A DNA stretch of 64,000 bases from Takakia lepidozioides (taxonomy: Eukaryota; Streptophyta; Takakiopsida; Takakiales; Takakiaceae): positions 57,516,756 through 57,580,755 of the forward strand of contig CM060731.1 in assembly GCA_030704615.1 (NCBI GenBank). Reading direction: 5' to 3'. Both the position numbers and the translations under genes were made by a program. Positions within the stretch are counted from its first letter, which is position 1. The number at the start of each line of letters is the position of its first letter. Shown here piece after piece: positions 50,466-61,450 of the stretch. The notes under the pieces were generated by a model, which made no database searches, was not told the origin of the DNA, and saw only the letters and a list, made by a program, of their open reading frames with translations.

Positions 50466-50940
50466 TTGTCAAAACTCCCATGGTATTTGGATTGCCCTCC
50501 TTCTGAGACCCCAGCTCAGGATGTGTCTTTGAGGAGAGAGAATGAGCGTATAGCAGCCACCGCCGCAGCAGCCGACCTCGACATTCATGATAGAAATTTG
50601 AGGACTCTTGCAGAGAAGGAGCCTCCCGCTCAGGATACCCTGGGTAGAGGTAGGGGCAAAGGGAAAAGATGTTGTTGGTGGTGTGGGAAAGGAAGGGGTA
50701 GGGGGAAGGGGCACAAGGGCAGGTAGGTGGGCTATCACACCTATTTGGACTTCTTTCAAGTCCTCCTCGGTCTTACGTGCAACCTGTCTATGCGGAGGCA
50801 CTCGCAACAAGCATGTCCATTCATGGCACTCGCTGTCCGCCCATTGACGGCCGTGGTAGAAGACGTGGTGTTGGGGCCAGAATCTTTGTGGATGACATAG
50901 CACAGGAGGTCGAGAGTGATTCTGATGACTGTGACACTTG
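50466..50940 (+). pseudogene. Unknown Gly/Arg/Lys-rich ORF fragment
   Basis: Plus-strand frame 50466-50726 encodes RRENERIAATAAAADLDIHD and a basic GRGRGKGKRCCW-type stretch. After a frame change, an open stretch (about 50690-50940) encodes PVYAEALATSMSIHGTRCPP, GRGRRRGVGARIFVDD and an acidic end ESDSDDCDT before TGA. The two halves look like one protein broken by a small indel, but I recognise no family. It lies immediately after the satellite. Confidence 0.3.
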
Positions 50941-51180
50941 ATATGAAGTTTTCTTTTGGTTTTATTCGGGGCCAAATTTGAAATGGGATGGTTTGTGTCC
51001 TTGTTGTCCTGTTTGCAATGTGCGTGGGATGCAACTTCATGGGAACAAAATTATTGGAGATGGGGGTTGCATGGACTGCCCGGATTGTTCCTTCAATCTA
51101 TTTAGAGTTTTGTGGACCTCACAGGCTTGAGTGCATTTCAAAAACAAACAATCGACTTTGATTCGTGTACAGCATTCTCG

Positions 51181-51405
51181 CATCATTTGCTCGTTGTCTC
51201 CAAACCATTCCTGCTAGAAGAATGCTTGGTGAATCCATCGAAGTGAAGTCCACGTGATCAAAGATCGTTCAGGCATTCTCAAATCTGGTGAGCATCCATG
51301 ATGCTCCCGCACATACTTGGCATGTTCACAAAGGTGGTGAGTAAGAAAAGATTTCGCAGGGATCCGCTTTAGATGATGTCAGTGTGCACCTCCTCACGAC
51401 GTACC
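51181..51405 (-). pseudogene. PPR gene relic
   Basis: The sequence aligns with 55508-55730 in the left palindrome arm: CATCATTTGCTCGTTGTCTC, CACGTGATCAAAGATCGTT, GAGCATCCATGATGCTCCCG and TGTGCACCTCCT are shared in the same order. It corresponds to the N-terminal PPR region, but with many substitutions and indels and no open frame. It lies outside the palindrome in the same orientation as the left copy. Confidence 0.75.
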
Positions 51406-51732
51406 CACATTCCAATGCAGAGTTTGGTTTCCGTCCTTAAGCTCCCGACAGTCTCGAGGCTGAGCCAAAAGCCCAGGCCCTCCTGAGGCCTAGTTTTTGG
51501 GCAAATTACACACAGCAGATTGATGCTTGTGTGAAGGGATTTCTAGAGGATATCTGGAAAACCTGGATTAATTCTTTATATGAAGGAAAGTCTTTGATAA
51601 CGTCTAGATGGATGCAATGGATACAAAGGATGGATACAATGGATGTAATACATCCAGTCTGCATTCCCGGGAAATGGCTGTTCAACCCGCGGTAATAGGT
51701 GACACCCGCGGAAATAGGCCCTGTATGCATGC
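51406..51732. other. Unassigned sequence between PPR relic and palindrome
   Basis: No gene or recognisable repeat. It contains a short GGATGCAATGGATACAAAGG direct repeat (near 51608-51645). Confidence 0.4.
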
Positions 51733-51805
51733 TGACGTGGCGTGAGCCTGTGCTGGGCTCACGGTTTCCTGGGCTCACAGGCTCACGCCTCCGGGCTCAC
51801 GGAAT
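51733..51805. repeat. GTGAGCC/GGCTCAC inverted-motif cluster
   Basis: Five copies of GTGAGCC or its complement within about 70 bases, able to form CGTGAGCC...GGCTCACG stems. A related cluster is at 43808-43905. Both are followed by an AGAATGATWGACA...TTGAATTC sequence (44048-44074; 51825-51856), suggesting two copies of one dispersed element. Confidence 0.5.
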
Positions 51806-52005
51806 AGCACCCCCCTTTGAAATGTAGAATGATAGACAGCCTTCACTTGAATTCCTATAAAAAAAGCTTGCAGTCAATCAACACAAATGCCCGGTGAGGC
51901 ACATACTCAAATGTATTAATTCTCCAACTGTAGCAATTGTGTTCTGAAGTGGGTGGCCTCTGTCCCCAATCTCCAATGTGCACAAACTGATGTCATAGTG
52001 TGAGG

Positions 52006-52624
52006 CAACCCATTTTTTTTCATTTCATGTACAGCGGCCATGTGGCTACAAACTGGTGGGGTACAGAGCGTAGGTGACGAACCAGCTGTTTTTCACGTCA
52101 CGTGGATCGTATGTGACTACAACTATGCACCATATTGTCGCAATATGGCGACCATATATGACCAAGAAGACGTTTCGAGGGCGACACATGTTCAAAGCAG
52201 GACAAATAAACTTGGCTCATTCAACCTGTTGCGAATCTTGTTGTGAACAAACGAGTAACTGCACTCAAATCTCACAGGATAAAGCAGAGCACACTTCGAA
52301 GGGCCCTTACATTGCAAGAAAGTGGCTACCATAAAAAGGTAGCCTTACATTGCAGTGCCGACGGCCACCCCCTCTAGCCCTAAAATGCTAGGCGAACGGA
52401 CGGCCCAAGGCACAGCACATGGCGAGATCCCCCACGGCTGCCACCCCAACAGGCGCCGGCCGTTGGCCACAGGATCCAGTTCCAAGGCGCCAAGGGGTGG
52501 TTCCCTTGGTGCTTTATGGTGACACTCCACCAGGGAACGCATGCTTTCTGGTTTTTTTTTTTTTTTTCATTTTTTCCCCTGTTTTTATACATTTCTGGCT
52601 TTATTTTGCCTAAATAATATGGGC
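52006..52624. mobile_element. 619-bp insertion private to the left arm
   Basis: Absent from the right arm and flanked by TGAGG (52001-52005 and 52625-52629), single in the right arm. It contains a perfect hairpin GGCTACC-ATAAAAA-GGTAGCC (52324-52344) bracketed by two CCTTACATTGCA copies, a GC-rich segment, and a T-rich end (15 T near 52553). No coding capacity. A small non-autonomous transposon is likely; a microhomology deletion in the right arm is the alternative. Confidence 0.55.
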
Positions 52625-53288
52625 TGAGGAGTCAAGCAGCATCAATCAATAACAACATACCCAAATACCCTTACAATATGAACTTTCAAGCAGCCACCAT
52701 GGGATTGGATCTGGTGGGTTAAGGATAGCTTTTGACAATATTCATGCAAGTTCGTCAAGGGCTCCATCCAAAGCCACACCACAAGAAACAAACAAACATG
52801 TGCAAATTTAAGATGCTGAACAAACTTGTGCACAGGGCTGCCCCTCTAATCAAGCTCATCAAAATTCGTATTCACTTCCATCTTCAAGCTTTGGAGAAGC
52901 TCCACCACCCAAACCCAGAATTAGGACAGCACTCTGATTTCCATCCACTGTCACCAAAGTCAGTCCAATATCACCCCTTCAGTCAAGTGCAATTATGGGC
53001 GACTTCCCACCTATGCCGGGTAGACCCACTATCATTCCCGTGGATATGCCACAGGAAATGCACTCAACAGTACATCATGGTCAATACTCAGGAAATGGTG
53101 GATGATCTGAGTAGCTACACAGATCACTGAATGAAGCAAGACACTCGCATCTTTCCAAGAAAACATCCTTTCACCAGTAATCCCCACAAGAACAAATCCC
53201 ATCTTCAAAGTGGTGAAAGCGGTTAGCGTCCCGTACAACAATTGCTCGGCCAACAATCTTTGAGATGAATTTGGTGGAGGTGTGGCAG

Positions 53289-53700
53289 TCACACACACAC
53301 TCGAAGATTCTTGATGAGACGGAGAGGCGTCCTAGGGGTCGTGCTGATCAGCCCAAAACCAATGGCCAGCTTCTCACTGTGGTGGCAAAGAGAAAATTCC
53401 TTTTCCTCCTCCCCCACATCGTGCAATACAAAGCGCGTGTCAGGCACATACCCCGCCTCCTTCATCTGCCCAGACAATCTTCTCAGCTCAGCATGGATTT
53501 CCTTAATTCTGGGATGCAACTTGTCATCTACAACGAAGGTGTGCACCCTGTTGCCAACCTCAATGCAGCAGCGACCTGGCTCCTTTCTAACCCCTTTGAC
53601 CTTCATCATTCTTCTCACCTTTGCAGTATCATCCCACCTGCCAGCTGCAGCATAGATGTTTGAGAGCAACACATAAGTCGCGGCATCCTGTTCATCCCAC
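53289..53700 (-). pseudogene. E and DYW deaminase region of the left copy
   Basis: Contains YVLLSNIYAAAGRWDDTAKV, KEPGRCCIEVGNRVHTFVVD, HPRIKEIHAELRRLSGQMKE and the zinc/active-site box [16 protein letters not shown] (His-Ser-Glu). The second zinc ligand pair and the terminal Asp-Tyr-Trp are lost by the shift at about 53294, but the sequence for them is intact in the next frame down to 53171. It would deaminate cytidine in organelle transcripts. Confidence 0.85.
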
Positions 53701-53959
53701 GTGAGGATAGATGTTGCTGCACGTTCAGCCATCTCCACATTGCCATGGATTCTGCAGGCACCAAGCAAGGCCTTCCACACCACAGCATCTGGATTGATGG
53801 GCATTTTATTAATCAGGTCCACTGCCTCATCCAGTTGTCCCGCACGTCCAAGAAGGTCCACCATGCAGCCAAAGTGCTTTACTGTCGGAGTGACACCATG
53901 ATTGACCAGGGAATCAAAGTAGCGTCTTCCTTCATTCAGTAGGCCAGCGTGGCTGCATG

Positions 53960-55470
53960 CAGAGAGAACACATATATAGGTGATACTGTCCGGCTTCAAG
54001 CCGTTCTTTTGCATTCCTTCAAATAGTTGCACGACTTCCCTATGACAACCATGCAGTGCATATCCTGCGATCATCGCCCTCCACGACACCACATTACGTT
54101 CAGCCATATTGTCAAACACTCCCTTTGCATCCTCGATGCACCCACATTTGGCATACATGTCCACCAGGGCATGTTCAGGATCACATCTGGTACAATTCCA
54201 GCTCTGACGATGTCGCCATGCACCTCTTTGCCCTTTTCCAGGGCTGCCAGGCTTGCACACGCACTGCAAACGCACAAACGTGATGTGGTCGGGCTTCACC
54301 CCTTCCCCCATCATTTGCTCATACGTCTCCAAAGCCTCCATCCCGCGACCCTGCTGTGCATACCCTGCGATCATCGCGTTCCACGACACCACATTTCGTT
54401 CAGCCATATTGTCGAACACTCCCTTTGCATCCTCGATGCTCCCACATTTGGCATACATGTCCACGAGGGTATTGTTCAAAATCACATCTGGTACAATTCC
54501 AGCTCTGACGATGTCGCCATGCACCTCTTTGCCCTTTTCCAGGGCTGCCAGGCTTGCACACGCACTGCAAACGCACACAAACGTGATGTGGTCGGGCTTC
54601 ACCCCTTCCCCCATCATTTGCTCATACGTCTCCAAAGCCATCCCGCGCCCCTGCTGTGCATACCCTGCAAGCATCGCACTCCACGACACCACATTTCGTT
54701 CAGCCATATTGTCGAACACTCCCTTTGCATCCTCGATTCCCACATTTGGCATACATGTCCACCGAGGGTATTGTTCAGGATCACATCTGGTACAATCCAG
54801 CTCTGACGATGTCGCCATGCACCTCTTTGCCCTTTTCCAGGGCTGCCAGGCTTGCACACGCACTGCAAACGCACACAAACGTGATGTGGTCGGGCTTCAC
54901 CCTTCGCCCCATTTGCTCATACGTCTCCAAAGCCTCCATCCCCGCCCCTGCTGTGCATACCCTGCAAGCGCGTTCCACGACACCACATTCGTTCAGCCAT
55001 ATTGTCGAACACTCCCTTTGCATCCTCGATGCTCCCACATTTGGCATACATGTCCACCAGGGCAGTGTTCAGGATCACATCTGGTACAATTCCAGCTCTG
55101 ACGATGTCGCCATGCACCTCTTTGCCCTTTTCCAGGGCTGCCAGGCTTGCACACGCACTGCAAACGCACACAAACGTGATGTGGTCGGGCTTCACCCCTT
55201 CCCCCATCATTTGCTCATAGGTCTCCAAAGCCTCCATCCCGTGCCCTGCTGTGCATACCTGCAATCATCGCACTCCACGACACCACATCTCGTTCAGCCA
55301 TACTGTCGAACACTCCCTTTGCATCCTCGATGCTCCCACATTTGGCATACATGTCCACCAGGGCAGTGTTCAGGATCACATTTGGTACAATTCCAGCTCT
55401 GACGATGTCGCCATGCACCTCTTTGCCCTTTTCCAGGGCTGCCAGGCTTGCACACGCTTGCAAACACACA
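53960..55470 (-). repeat. 303-bp tandem PPR units, left arm
   Basis: Five near-identical copies of a 101-residue P-L-S triplet unit, marked by the TGTCCACCAGGG/TGTCCACGAGGG landmark near 54160, 54460, 54760, 55055 and 55358. Each encodes ALVDMYAKCGSIEDAKGVFD, NVVSWNAMIAGYAQQGRGME and SACASLAALEKGKEVHGDIV blocks. Confidence 0.9.
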
Positions 55471-57605
55471 CAAACGTGATATGGTGGGCTTCACCCCTTC
55501 CCCATCATTTGCTCATAGGTCTCCAAAGCATTCCTACCACACCCATGCTTGGTAAATCCTGCCAACATTATATTCCACGTGATCAAAGATCGTTGAGGCA
55601 TTCTGTTGAACACTTGGTGAGCATCCATGATGCTCCCGCACTTAACATACATGTTGACAAGGGTGTTGAGAGAAAAAACATTTGGCGTGAATCCACTTTG
55701 GATAATGTGAGTGTGCACCTGCTTTCCAGCTTCCAGGCCTTTCACCTTGATGCACTTATGCAAGAGACAGACATACGTTTCTGAATCTGCTGAAATGCCT
55801 CCTTGGTTTAAAGTCTGTAGAGCCTCTTTCAGTCTGCCTGCCTCACAAAGCATCTTCACATGCCCAGAAGTGCCAGAAGAGGCATTGTGGACTCCCTCTC
55901 TTGATCCTCTTCCAGAAGCTGTGGTCATGGTTGAGGTGCCTGATTTTTATCAACTGTGCCGCTGCAGCTGCTGCCTTTAGTTGACCATCTACCCATGCAG
56001 GTTTCTTGTAGCTATTGATCCACAGGGAATCATAGGTAATCTTGTGCTTGAAATCTGGCCCTCTTGGATGAATCTGTACCCACACTCTACCCCTGCTCCT
56101 TCAGCTATCCATGCCTCTGCACAAATCATGCATTCATCCTTGCCTTGCTGCTAGCAGCTGACAATGACAGCCTAGATTTGTTCTAGGAAACACCCAACTC
56201 AACTTATCACACTAGTTCCTATGCTCAATTGCATCTGCTACTCTCTGTAATCCAACAGGCATTCACCTTTTTGCCTCGATTGTCCCACCATTGACTGGGG
56301 TCAGAAAAGTATTCATTCCACAGCTTCTCCTCGTCTCTGTTACCTTTTTGGATACTTTCCTGTTGTCACATTGGCAGTATCATGTCAAAGTCACTCCAAA
56401 CTAAAGGTTCACTCAACCAGCTAACTTGCAGATTCAACATGAAAATTTAGGGCCGTTCTGATAAGAGGGAAAAACAGGGTGAAATGTGTTGAAGAAGGTG
56501 CCTTCATAGCAGTGCCTGATTTTATCAATTGTGCCGCTGCTGCTGCGGCTTCCAGTTGACCATCTACCCATGCAGGTTTCTTGTAGCTATCCTTCCACAG
56601 GGAATCATAGGTAATCTGGAGCTTGAAATCTGGCCCTCTTGGATGAATCTGGACCCACACTCCATCCCTGCTCCTTCAGCTATCCATGCCTGCACAAATC
56701 AACATCCTTGCCTTGCTGCTAGCAACTGACAATGACAGCCTTAATTCTTCCAGCAAAACCCACCATACTTATCACACTAGTTCCTATGCTGACTTGCGTC
56801 TGCTTTCCAACAGGCATTCACCTTTTTGTCTCCATTGTCCACCATTGACTGGGGTCGGAAAAGTGTTCATTCAAAGCTTCTCCTCATCTCTGTTATCTGT
56901 TTTTGGATACTTTCCTGCTGCCACATCGGCACTAACTTGTCAAAGTCATTCCAAACCACCACAGATCCACTGCAACATATGGCAAATGAAAGGCTACAAC
57001 TTGGATGCAGACACCATATTCAATATGCAAATTCAGGGCCGAGTCTGATGAGAGCAAAACAGGCTGAAATAGGTCGAAGAAGAAGGTGCCCTCACCACAT
57101 TGTCCTTGACCTTGTGTCATGACCCATGGAGGATTTGACCGACCATCAACCCAAAAGGACCTCTTGTGTGTGCTGCTTGTGTCTGTAGTCAGGTAATGTC
57201 GGATTGGTCTGTGAGAACACCACGGTGCAGCTGAGCAGGCAGAGATTGAAACACGGCCTGCTAAGACCAAGCTGACTCTCCCAAGAACCTTGTAAACATC
57301 AGGAAGAATACCAAATCATGGTACTAACAGGAGCCAAGAGCCCACATTTGCAGGATGGACAAACTTCTTCGTACATTAAGAAAAAGCCACACCTTGCGAT
57401 TGCGGTTGTCCCACCATCGTGAAGGATCCTTTAAAAACTCATGCCAGCTCTGCTCCGTGCTCCAAGGTAGAGGTTTGTGCTCGAAAATCCGACAGCATCA
57501 ACATTTTGACAAGGTCCTTTACTGAGGGGTGCTAGTGAGCTTTCAACAACATTCATGCAAGTTGTTTTGGGCTCCATTGGGCTCTTCCGATGAGGAACAA
57601 CGAAC

Positions 57606-57933
57606 ATGTCCAGACTTACATAGATGCTAACCCAGCCTTATGTTTGCAGTCTGGAGATTGTACAGTGGTCTCTGAAAACGACCATGGAGGAAGGCGCTCA
57701 GGAGCAGCCAAAGTCTTTTACCCTGGGGCTTGGCATTTAAGTTTTTCTCACGTTCCAATACCCCAAGTCCTTCAAAAAATAAAAAAGTGGCCAAAGCCGG
57801 TGGACCGAAAATTGCTTATGGCTATTGCTGCCATGGGGAAGTGGCCATTGCATGTGGGGCCCATTTGGCGGCTGCATGCAAGGGCTAACCGCTAGGAGCC
57901 ATCAGAGCGGCACGACCACGACCACAGTTTGGA
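57606..57933. other. Palindrome spacer
   Basis: 328 bases with no inverted partner, separating the two arms. No ORF or repeat that I recognise; an A/T-rich patch (AAAAAATAAAAAAG) lies at 57775-57789. If transcribed outward in both directions it would serve as a bidirectional promoter region, but no promoter motif is clear. Confidence 0.5.
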
Positions 57934-58061
57934 GTTCGTTGTTCCTCATCGTGTAGAGCCCAATGGAGCCCAACACCACTTGCATGAATGTTGTTGAAAG
58001 CTCACTAGCACCCCTCAGTAAAGGACCTTGTCAAAATGTTGATGCTGTCGGATTTTCGAGC

Positions 58062-58147
58062 ACAAACCTCTACCTTGGAGCACGGAGCAGAGCTGGCATG
58101 AGTTCTTTAAAGATCCTTCACGATGGTGGGACAACCGCAATCGCAAG
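58062..58147 (+). other. PDF motif 1, first-half exon
   Basis: Frame STEQSWHEFFKDPSRWWDNR followed by NRK and a GT donor at 58148. The W-x(3)-FF-x-DP-x(2)-WWDNR pattern is the first half of the PDF motif of plant organellar ssDNA-binding (OSB) proteins, as remembered. The left arm keeps the same residues (57475-57393). The exon start is not certain. Confidence 0.7.
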
Positions 58148-59245
58148 GTGTGGCTTTTTCTTAATGTAACGAAGAAGTTTGTCCATCCTGCAAATGTGGG
58201 CTCTTGGCTCCTGTTAGTACATGATTTGGTATTCTTCCTGATGTTTACAAGCTTCTTGGGAGAGTCAGCTTGGTCTTAGCAGGCCGTGTTTCAATCTCTT
58301 CCTGCTCAGCTGCACCGTGGTGGTTCTCACAGACCAATCCGACATACCTGACTACAGACACAAGCAGCACACAAGAGGTCCTTTTGGGTTGATGGTCGGT
58401 CAAATCCTCCATGGGTCATGACACAAGGTCAAGGACAATGTGGTGAGGGCACCTTCTACTTCGACCTATTTCAGCCTGTTTTGCCCTCTCATCAGACTCG
58501 GCCCTGAATTTGCATATTGAATATGGTGGTTGAGTGAATCTAGTTTGGAGTGACTTTGACCTGATACTGCCAATGTGACAACAGGAAAGTATCCAAAACA
58601 GGTAACAGAGACGAGGAGAAGCTTGGAATGAATACTTTTCTGACCCCAGTCAATGGTGGGACAATCGAGGCAAAAGGTGAATGCCTGTTGGAGAGAGTAG
58701 CAGACGCAATGAGCATAGGAACTAATGTGATAAGCTGAGTTGGGTGTTTCCTAGAACAAATCTAGGCTGTCATTGTCAGCTGCTAGCAGCAAGGCAAGGA
58801 TGGCATGATTTGTGCAGAGGCTGAAGGAGCAGGGATGGAGTGTGGGTCCAGATTCATCCAAGAGGGCCAGATTTCAAGCACAAGATTACCTATGATTCGC
58901 TGTGGAAAGATAGCTACAAGAAACCTGCATGGGTAGATGGTCAACTGGAAGCCCGCAGCAGCAGCGGCACAATTGATAAAATCAGGCACCGCTAATGAAG
59001 GCACCTTCTTCAACACATTTCACCCTGTTTTTCCCTCTTATCAGAATCGGCCCTAATTTCATGTTGAATTCTGCAAGTTAGCTGGTTGAGTGAACCCTTG
59101 ATAGTTTGGAGTGACTTTGACATGATACTGCCAATGTGACAACAGGAAAGTATCCAGAAACAAAACAGGTAACAGAGACGAGGAGAAGCTGTGGGAATGA
59201 AACTTTTCTGACCCCAGTCAATGGTGGGACAATCGAGGCAAAAAG

Positions 59246-59436
59246 GTGAATGCCTGTTGGATTACAGAGAGTAGCAGACGCAATGAGGATAGGAACTAGT
59301 GTGATAAGCTGAGTTGGGTGTTTCCTAGAACAAATCTAGGCTGTCATTGTCAGCTGCAGCAGCAAGGCAAGGATGTATGCATGATTTGTGCAGAGGCATG
59401 GATAGCTGAAGGAGCAGGGATGGAGTGTGGGTCCAG
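59246..59436 (+). other. Intron splitting PDF motif 3
   Basis: 191 bases starting GTGAATG and ending GGTCCAG, between codons for DNRGKK and IHPRGPDFKHK in matching phase. The left-arm equivalent (56266-56074) is 193 bases with the same ends, and the PDF2 pair has a similar intron (58677-58851). Confidence 0.75.
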
Positions 59437-59800
59437 ATTCATCCAAGAGGGCCAGATTTCAAGCACAAGATTACCTATGATTCCCTGTGGATCAATAGCT
59501 ACAAGAAACCTGCATGGGTAGATGGTCAACTAAAGGCAGCAGCTGCAGCGGCACACTTGATAAAATCAGGCACCTCAACCATGACCACAGGTTCTGGAAG
59601 AGGATCAAGAGAGGGAGTCCACAGTGTCTTCTGGCACTTCTGGGCATGTGAAGATGCTTTGTGAGGCAGGCAGACTGAAAGAGGCTCTACAGACTTTAAA
59701 CCAAGGAGGCATTTCAGCAGATTCAGAACGTATGTCTGTCTCTTGCATAAGTGCATCAAGGTGAAAGGCCTGGAAGCTGGAAAGCAGGTGCACACTCACA
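59437..59800 (+). other. PDF second half fused to PPR N-terminus
   Basis: One exon encodes HPRGPDFKHKITYDSLW, INSYKKPAWVDGQLKAAAAA, a short Ser/Thr/Gly/Arg linker (TMTTGSGRGSREG), then, after a one-base slip near 59625, the PPR start GHVKMLCEAGRLKEALQTL and ACLLHKC-type motif. The left arm has the same order with a slip at a different place, so the fusion predates the palindrome. Confidence 0.8.
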
Positions 59801-60140
59801 TTATCCAAAGTGGATTCACGCCAAATGTTTTTCTCCTCAACACCCTTGTCAACATGTATGTTAAGTGCGGGAGCATCATGGATGCTCACCAAGTGTTCAA
59901 CAGAATGCCTCAACGATCTTTGATCACGTGGAATATAATGTTGGCAGGATTTACCAAGCATGGGTGTGGTAGGAATGCTTTGGAGACCTATGAGCAAATG
60001 ATGGGGAAGGGGTGAAGCCCGACCGCATCACGTTTGTGTGCGTTTGCATGCGTGTGCAAGCTGGCAGCCCTGGAAAAGGGCAAAGAGGTGCATGGCGACA
60101 TCGTCAGAGCTGGAATTGTACCAATGTCATCCTGAACACT

Positions 60141-61450
60141 GCCCTGGTGGACATGTATGCCAAATGTGGGAGCATCGAGGATGCAAAGGGAGTGTTCAAC
60201 AATATGGCTGAACGAAATGTGGTGTCGTGGAACGCGATGATCGCAGGGTATGCACAGCAGGGGCGCGGGATGGAGGCTTTGGAGACGTATGAGCAAATGA
60301 TGTGCGAAGGGGTGAAGCCCGACCACATCACGTTTGTGTGCGTTTGCAGTGCGTGTGCAAGCCTGGCAGCCCTGGAAAAGGGCAAAGAGGTGCATGGCGA
60401 CATCGTCAGAGCTGGAATTGTACCAGATGTGATCCTGAACACTGCCCTGGTGGACATGTATGCCAAATGTGGGTGCATCCAGGATGCAAAGGGAGTGTTC
60501 GACAATATGGCTGAACGAAATGTGGTGTCGTGGAGTGCGATGATTGCAGGGTATGCACAGCAGGGGTGCGGGATGGAGGCTTTGGAGACGTATGAGCAAA
60601 TGATGGGGGAAGGGGGTGAAGCCGACCACATCACGTTTGTGTGCGTTTGCAGTGCGTGTGCAAGCCTGGCAGCCCTGGAAAAGGGCAAAGAGGTGCATGG
60701 CGACATCGTCAGAGCTGGAATTGTACCAGATGTGATCCTGAACAATACCCTGGTGGACATGTATGCCAAATGTGGGAGCATCGAGGATGCAAAGGGAGTG
60801 TTTGACAGTATGGCTGAACGAAATGTGGTGTCGTGGAACGCGATGCTTGCAGGGTATGCACAGAAGGGGCGCGGGATGGAGGCTTTGGAGACGTATGAGC
60901 AAATGATGGGGGAAGGGGTGAAGCCCGACCACATCACGTTTGTTTGTGTTTGCAGTGCGTGTGCAGGCCTGGCAGCCCTGGAAAAGGGCAAAGAGGTGCA
61001 TGGCGACATCGTCAGAGCTGGAATTGTACCAGATGTGATCTGAACAATACCCTGGTGGACATGTATGCCAAATGTGGGAGCATTGAGGATGCAAAGGGAG
61101 TGTTCAACAATATGGCTGAACGAAATGTGGTGTCGTGGAGTGCGATGCTTGCAGGGTATGCACAGCAGGGGCGTGGGATGGAGGCTTTGGAGACGTATGA
61201 GCAAATGATGGGGGAAGGGGTGAAGCCCGACCACATCACGTTGTGTGCGTTTGCAGTGCGTGTGCAAGCCTGGCAGCCCTGGAAAAGGGCAAAGAGGTGC
61301 ATGGCGACATGTCAGAGCTGGAATTGTACCAGATGTGATCCTGAACACTGCCCTGGTGGACATGTATGCCAAATGTGGGAGCATCGAGGATGCAAAGGGA
61401 GTGTTCGACAATATGGCTGAACGAGATGTGGTGTCGTGGTGCGATGATCG
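60141..61450 (+). repeat. 303-bp tandem PPR units, right arm
   Basis: Copies start at the CTGGTGGACATGTATGCC landmark near 60141, 60444, 60746, 61049 and 61350, spacing 301-303 bases. Units differ by only a few substitutions (AACACTGCC against AACAATACC, GCATCGAGG against GCATCCAGG), indicating recent duplication or homogenisation. Confidence 0.9.

Larger units (their letters stand above)
53171..57475 (-). pseudogene. PDF-PPR-DYW gene, left copy
   Basis: Proposed exons: PDF1 first half (about 57475-57393: KDPSRWWDNRNRK) and second half (from 57208: LPDYRHKQHT, then shifted WVDGRSNPPWV); PDF2 pair (about 56880-56820 and from 56648); PDF3 first half (ending 56267: FSDPSQWWDNRGKK) and last exon from 56073. 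That exon runs from HPRGPDFKHKITYDSLW and KKPAWVDGQL into the PPR region (LCEAGRLKEALQTLNQGG), five near-identical P-L-S triplets, the E domain (VVWKALLGACRIHGNVEMAE) and a DYW domain with [14 protein letters not shown] one-base gain in a GT run near 53294 creates a stop inside the CxxCH site, before the terminal CSCGDYW (stop complement 53171). Other shifts lie near 54160, 54770, 54990 and 55260. PPR-DYW proteins are organelle C-to-U RNA editors; PDF motifs bind ssDNA. Confidence 0.8.
51921..57605. repeat. Left arm of a giant inverted repeat
   Basis: The reverse complement aligns with 57934-62986 over its whole length. The outer edge is TCTCCAACTGTAGCAATTGT (51921) against its complement ending at 62986; the inner edge is GATGAGGAACAACGAAC (ending 57605) against its complement starting at 57934. 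Length 5685 bp, or 5066 without the 619-bp insertion at 52006-52624, against 5053 bp in the other arm. Arms differ by substitutions and multi-base indels (for example CACTAT present only on the right near 62840). Confidence 0.93.

Noticed and set aside
54027-55784. Long plus-strand frames opposite the left PPR array
   Set aside because: Antisense shadows of the PPR units; the same occurs on the minus strand opposite the right copy (59988-61462).
57606-58061. OB-fold (SSB-like) domain upstream of the PDF motifs
   Set aside because: No frame in the spacer or inner arms shows OB-fold-like strands or known OSB residues, so the OSB N-terminal domain is not claimed.
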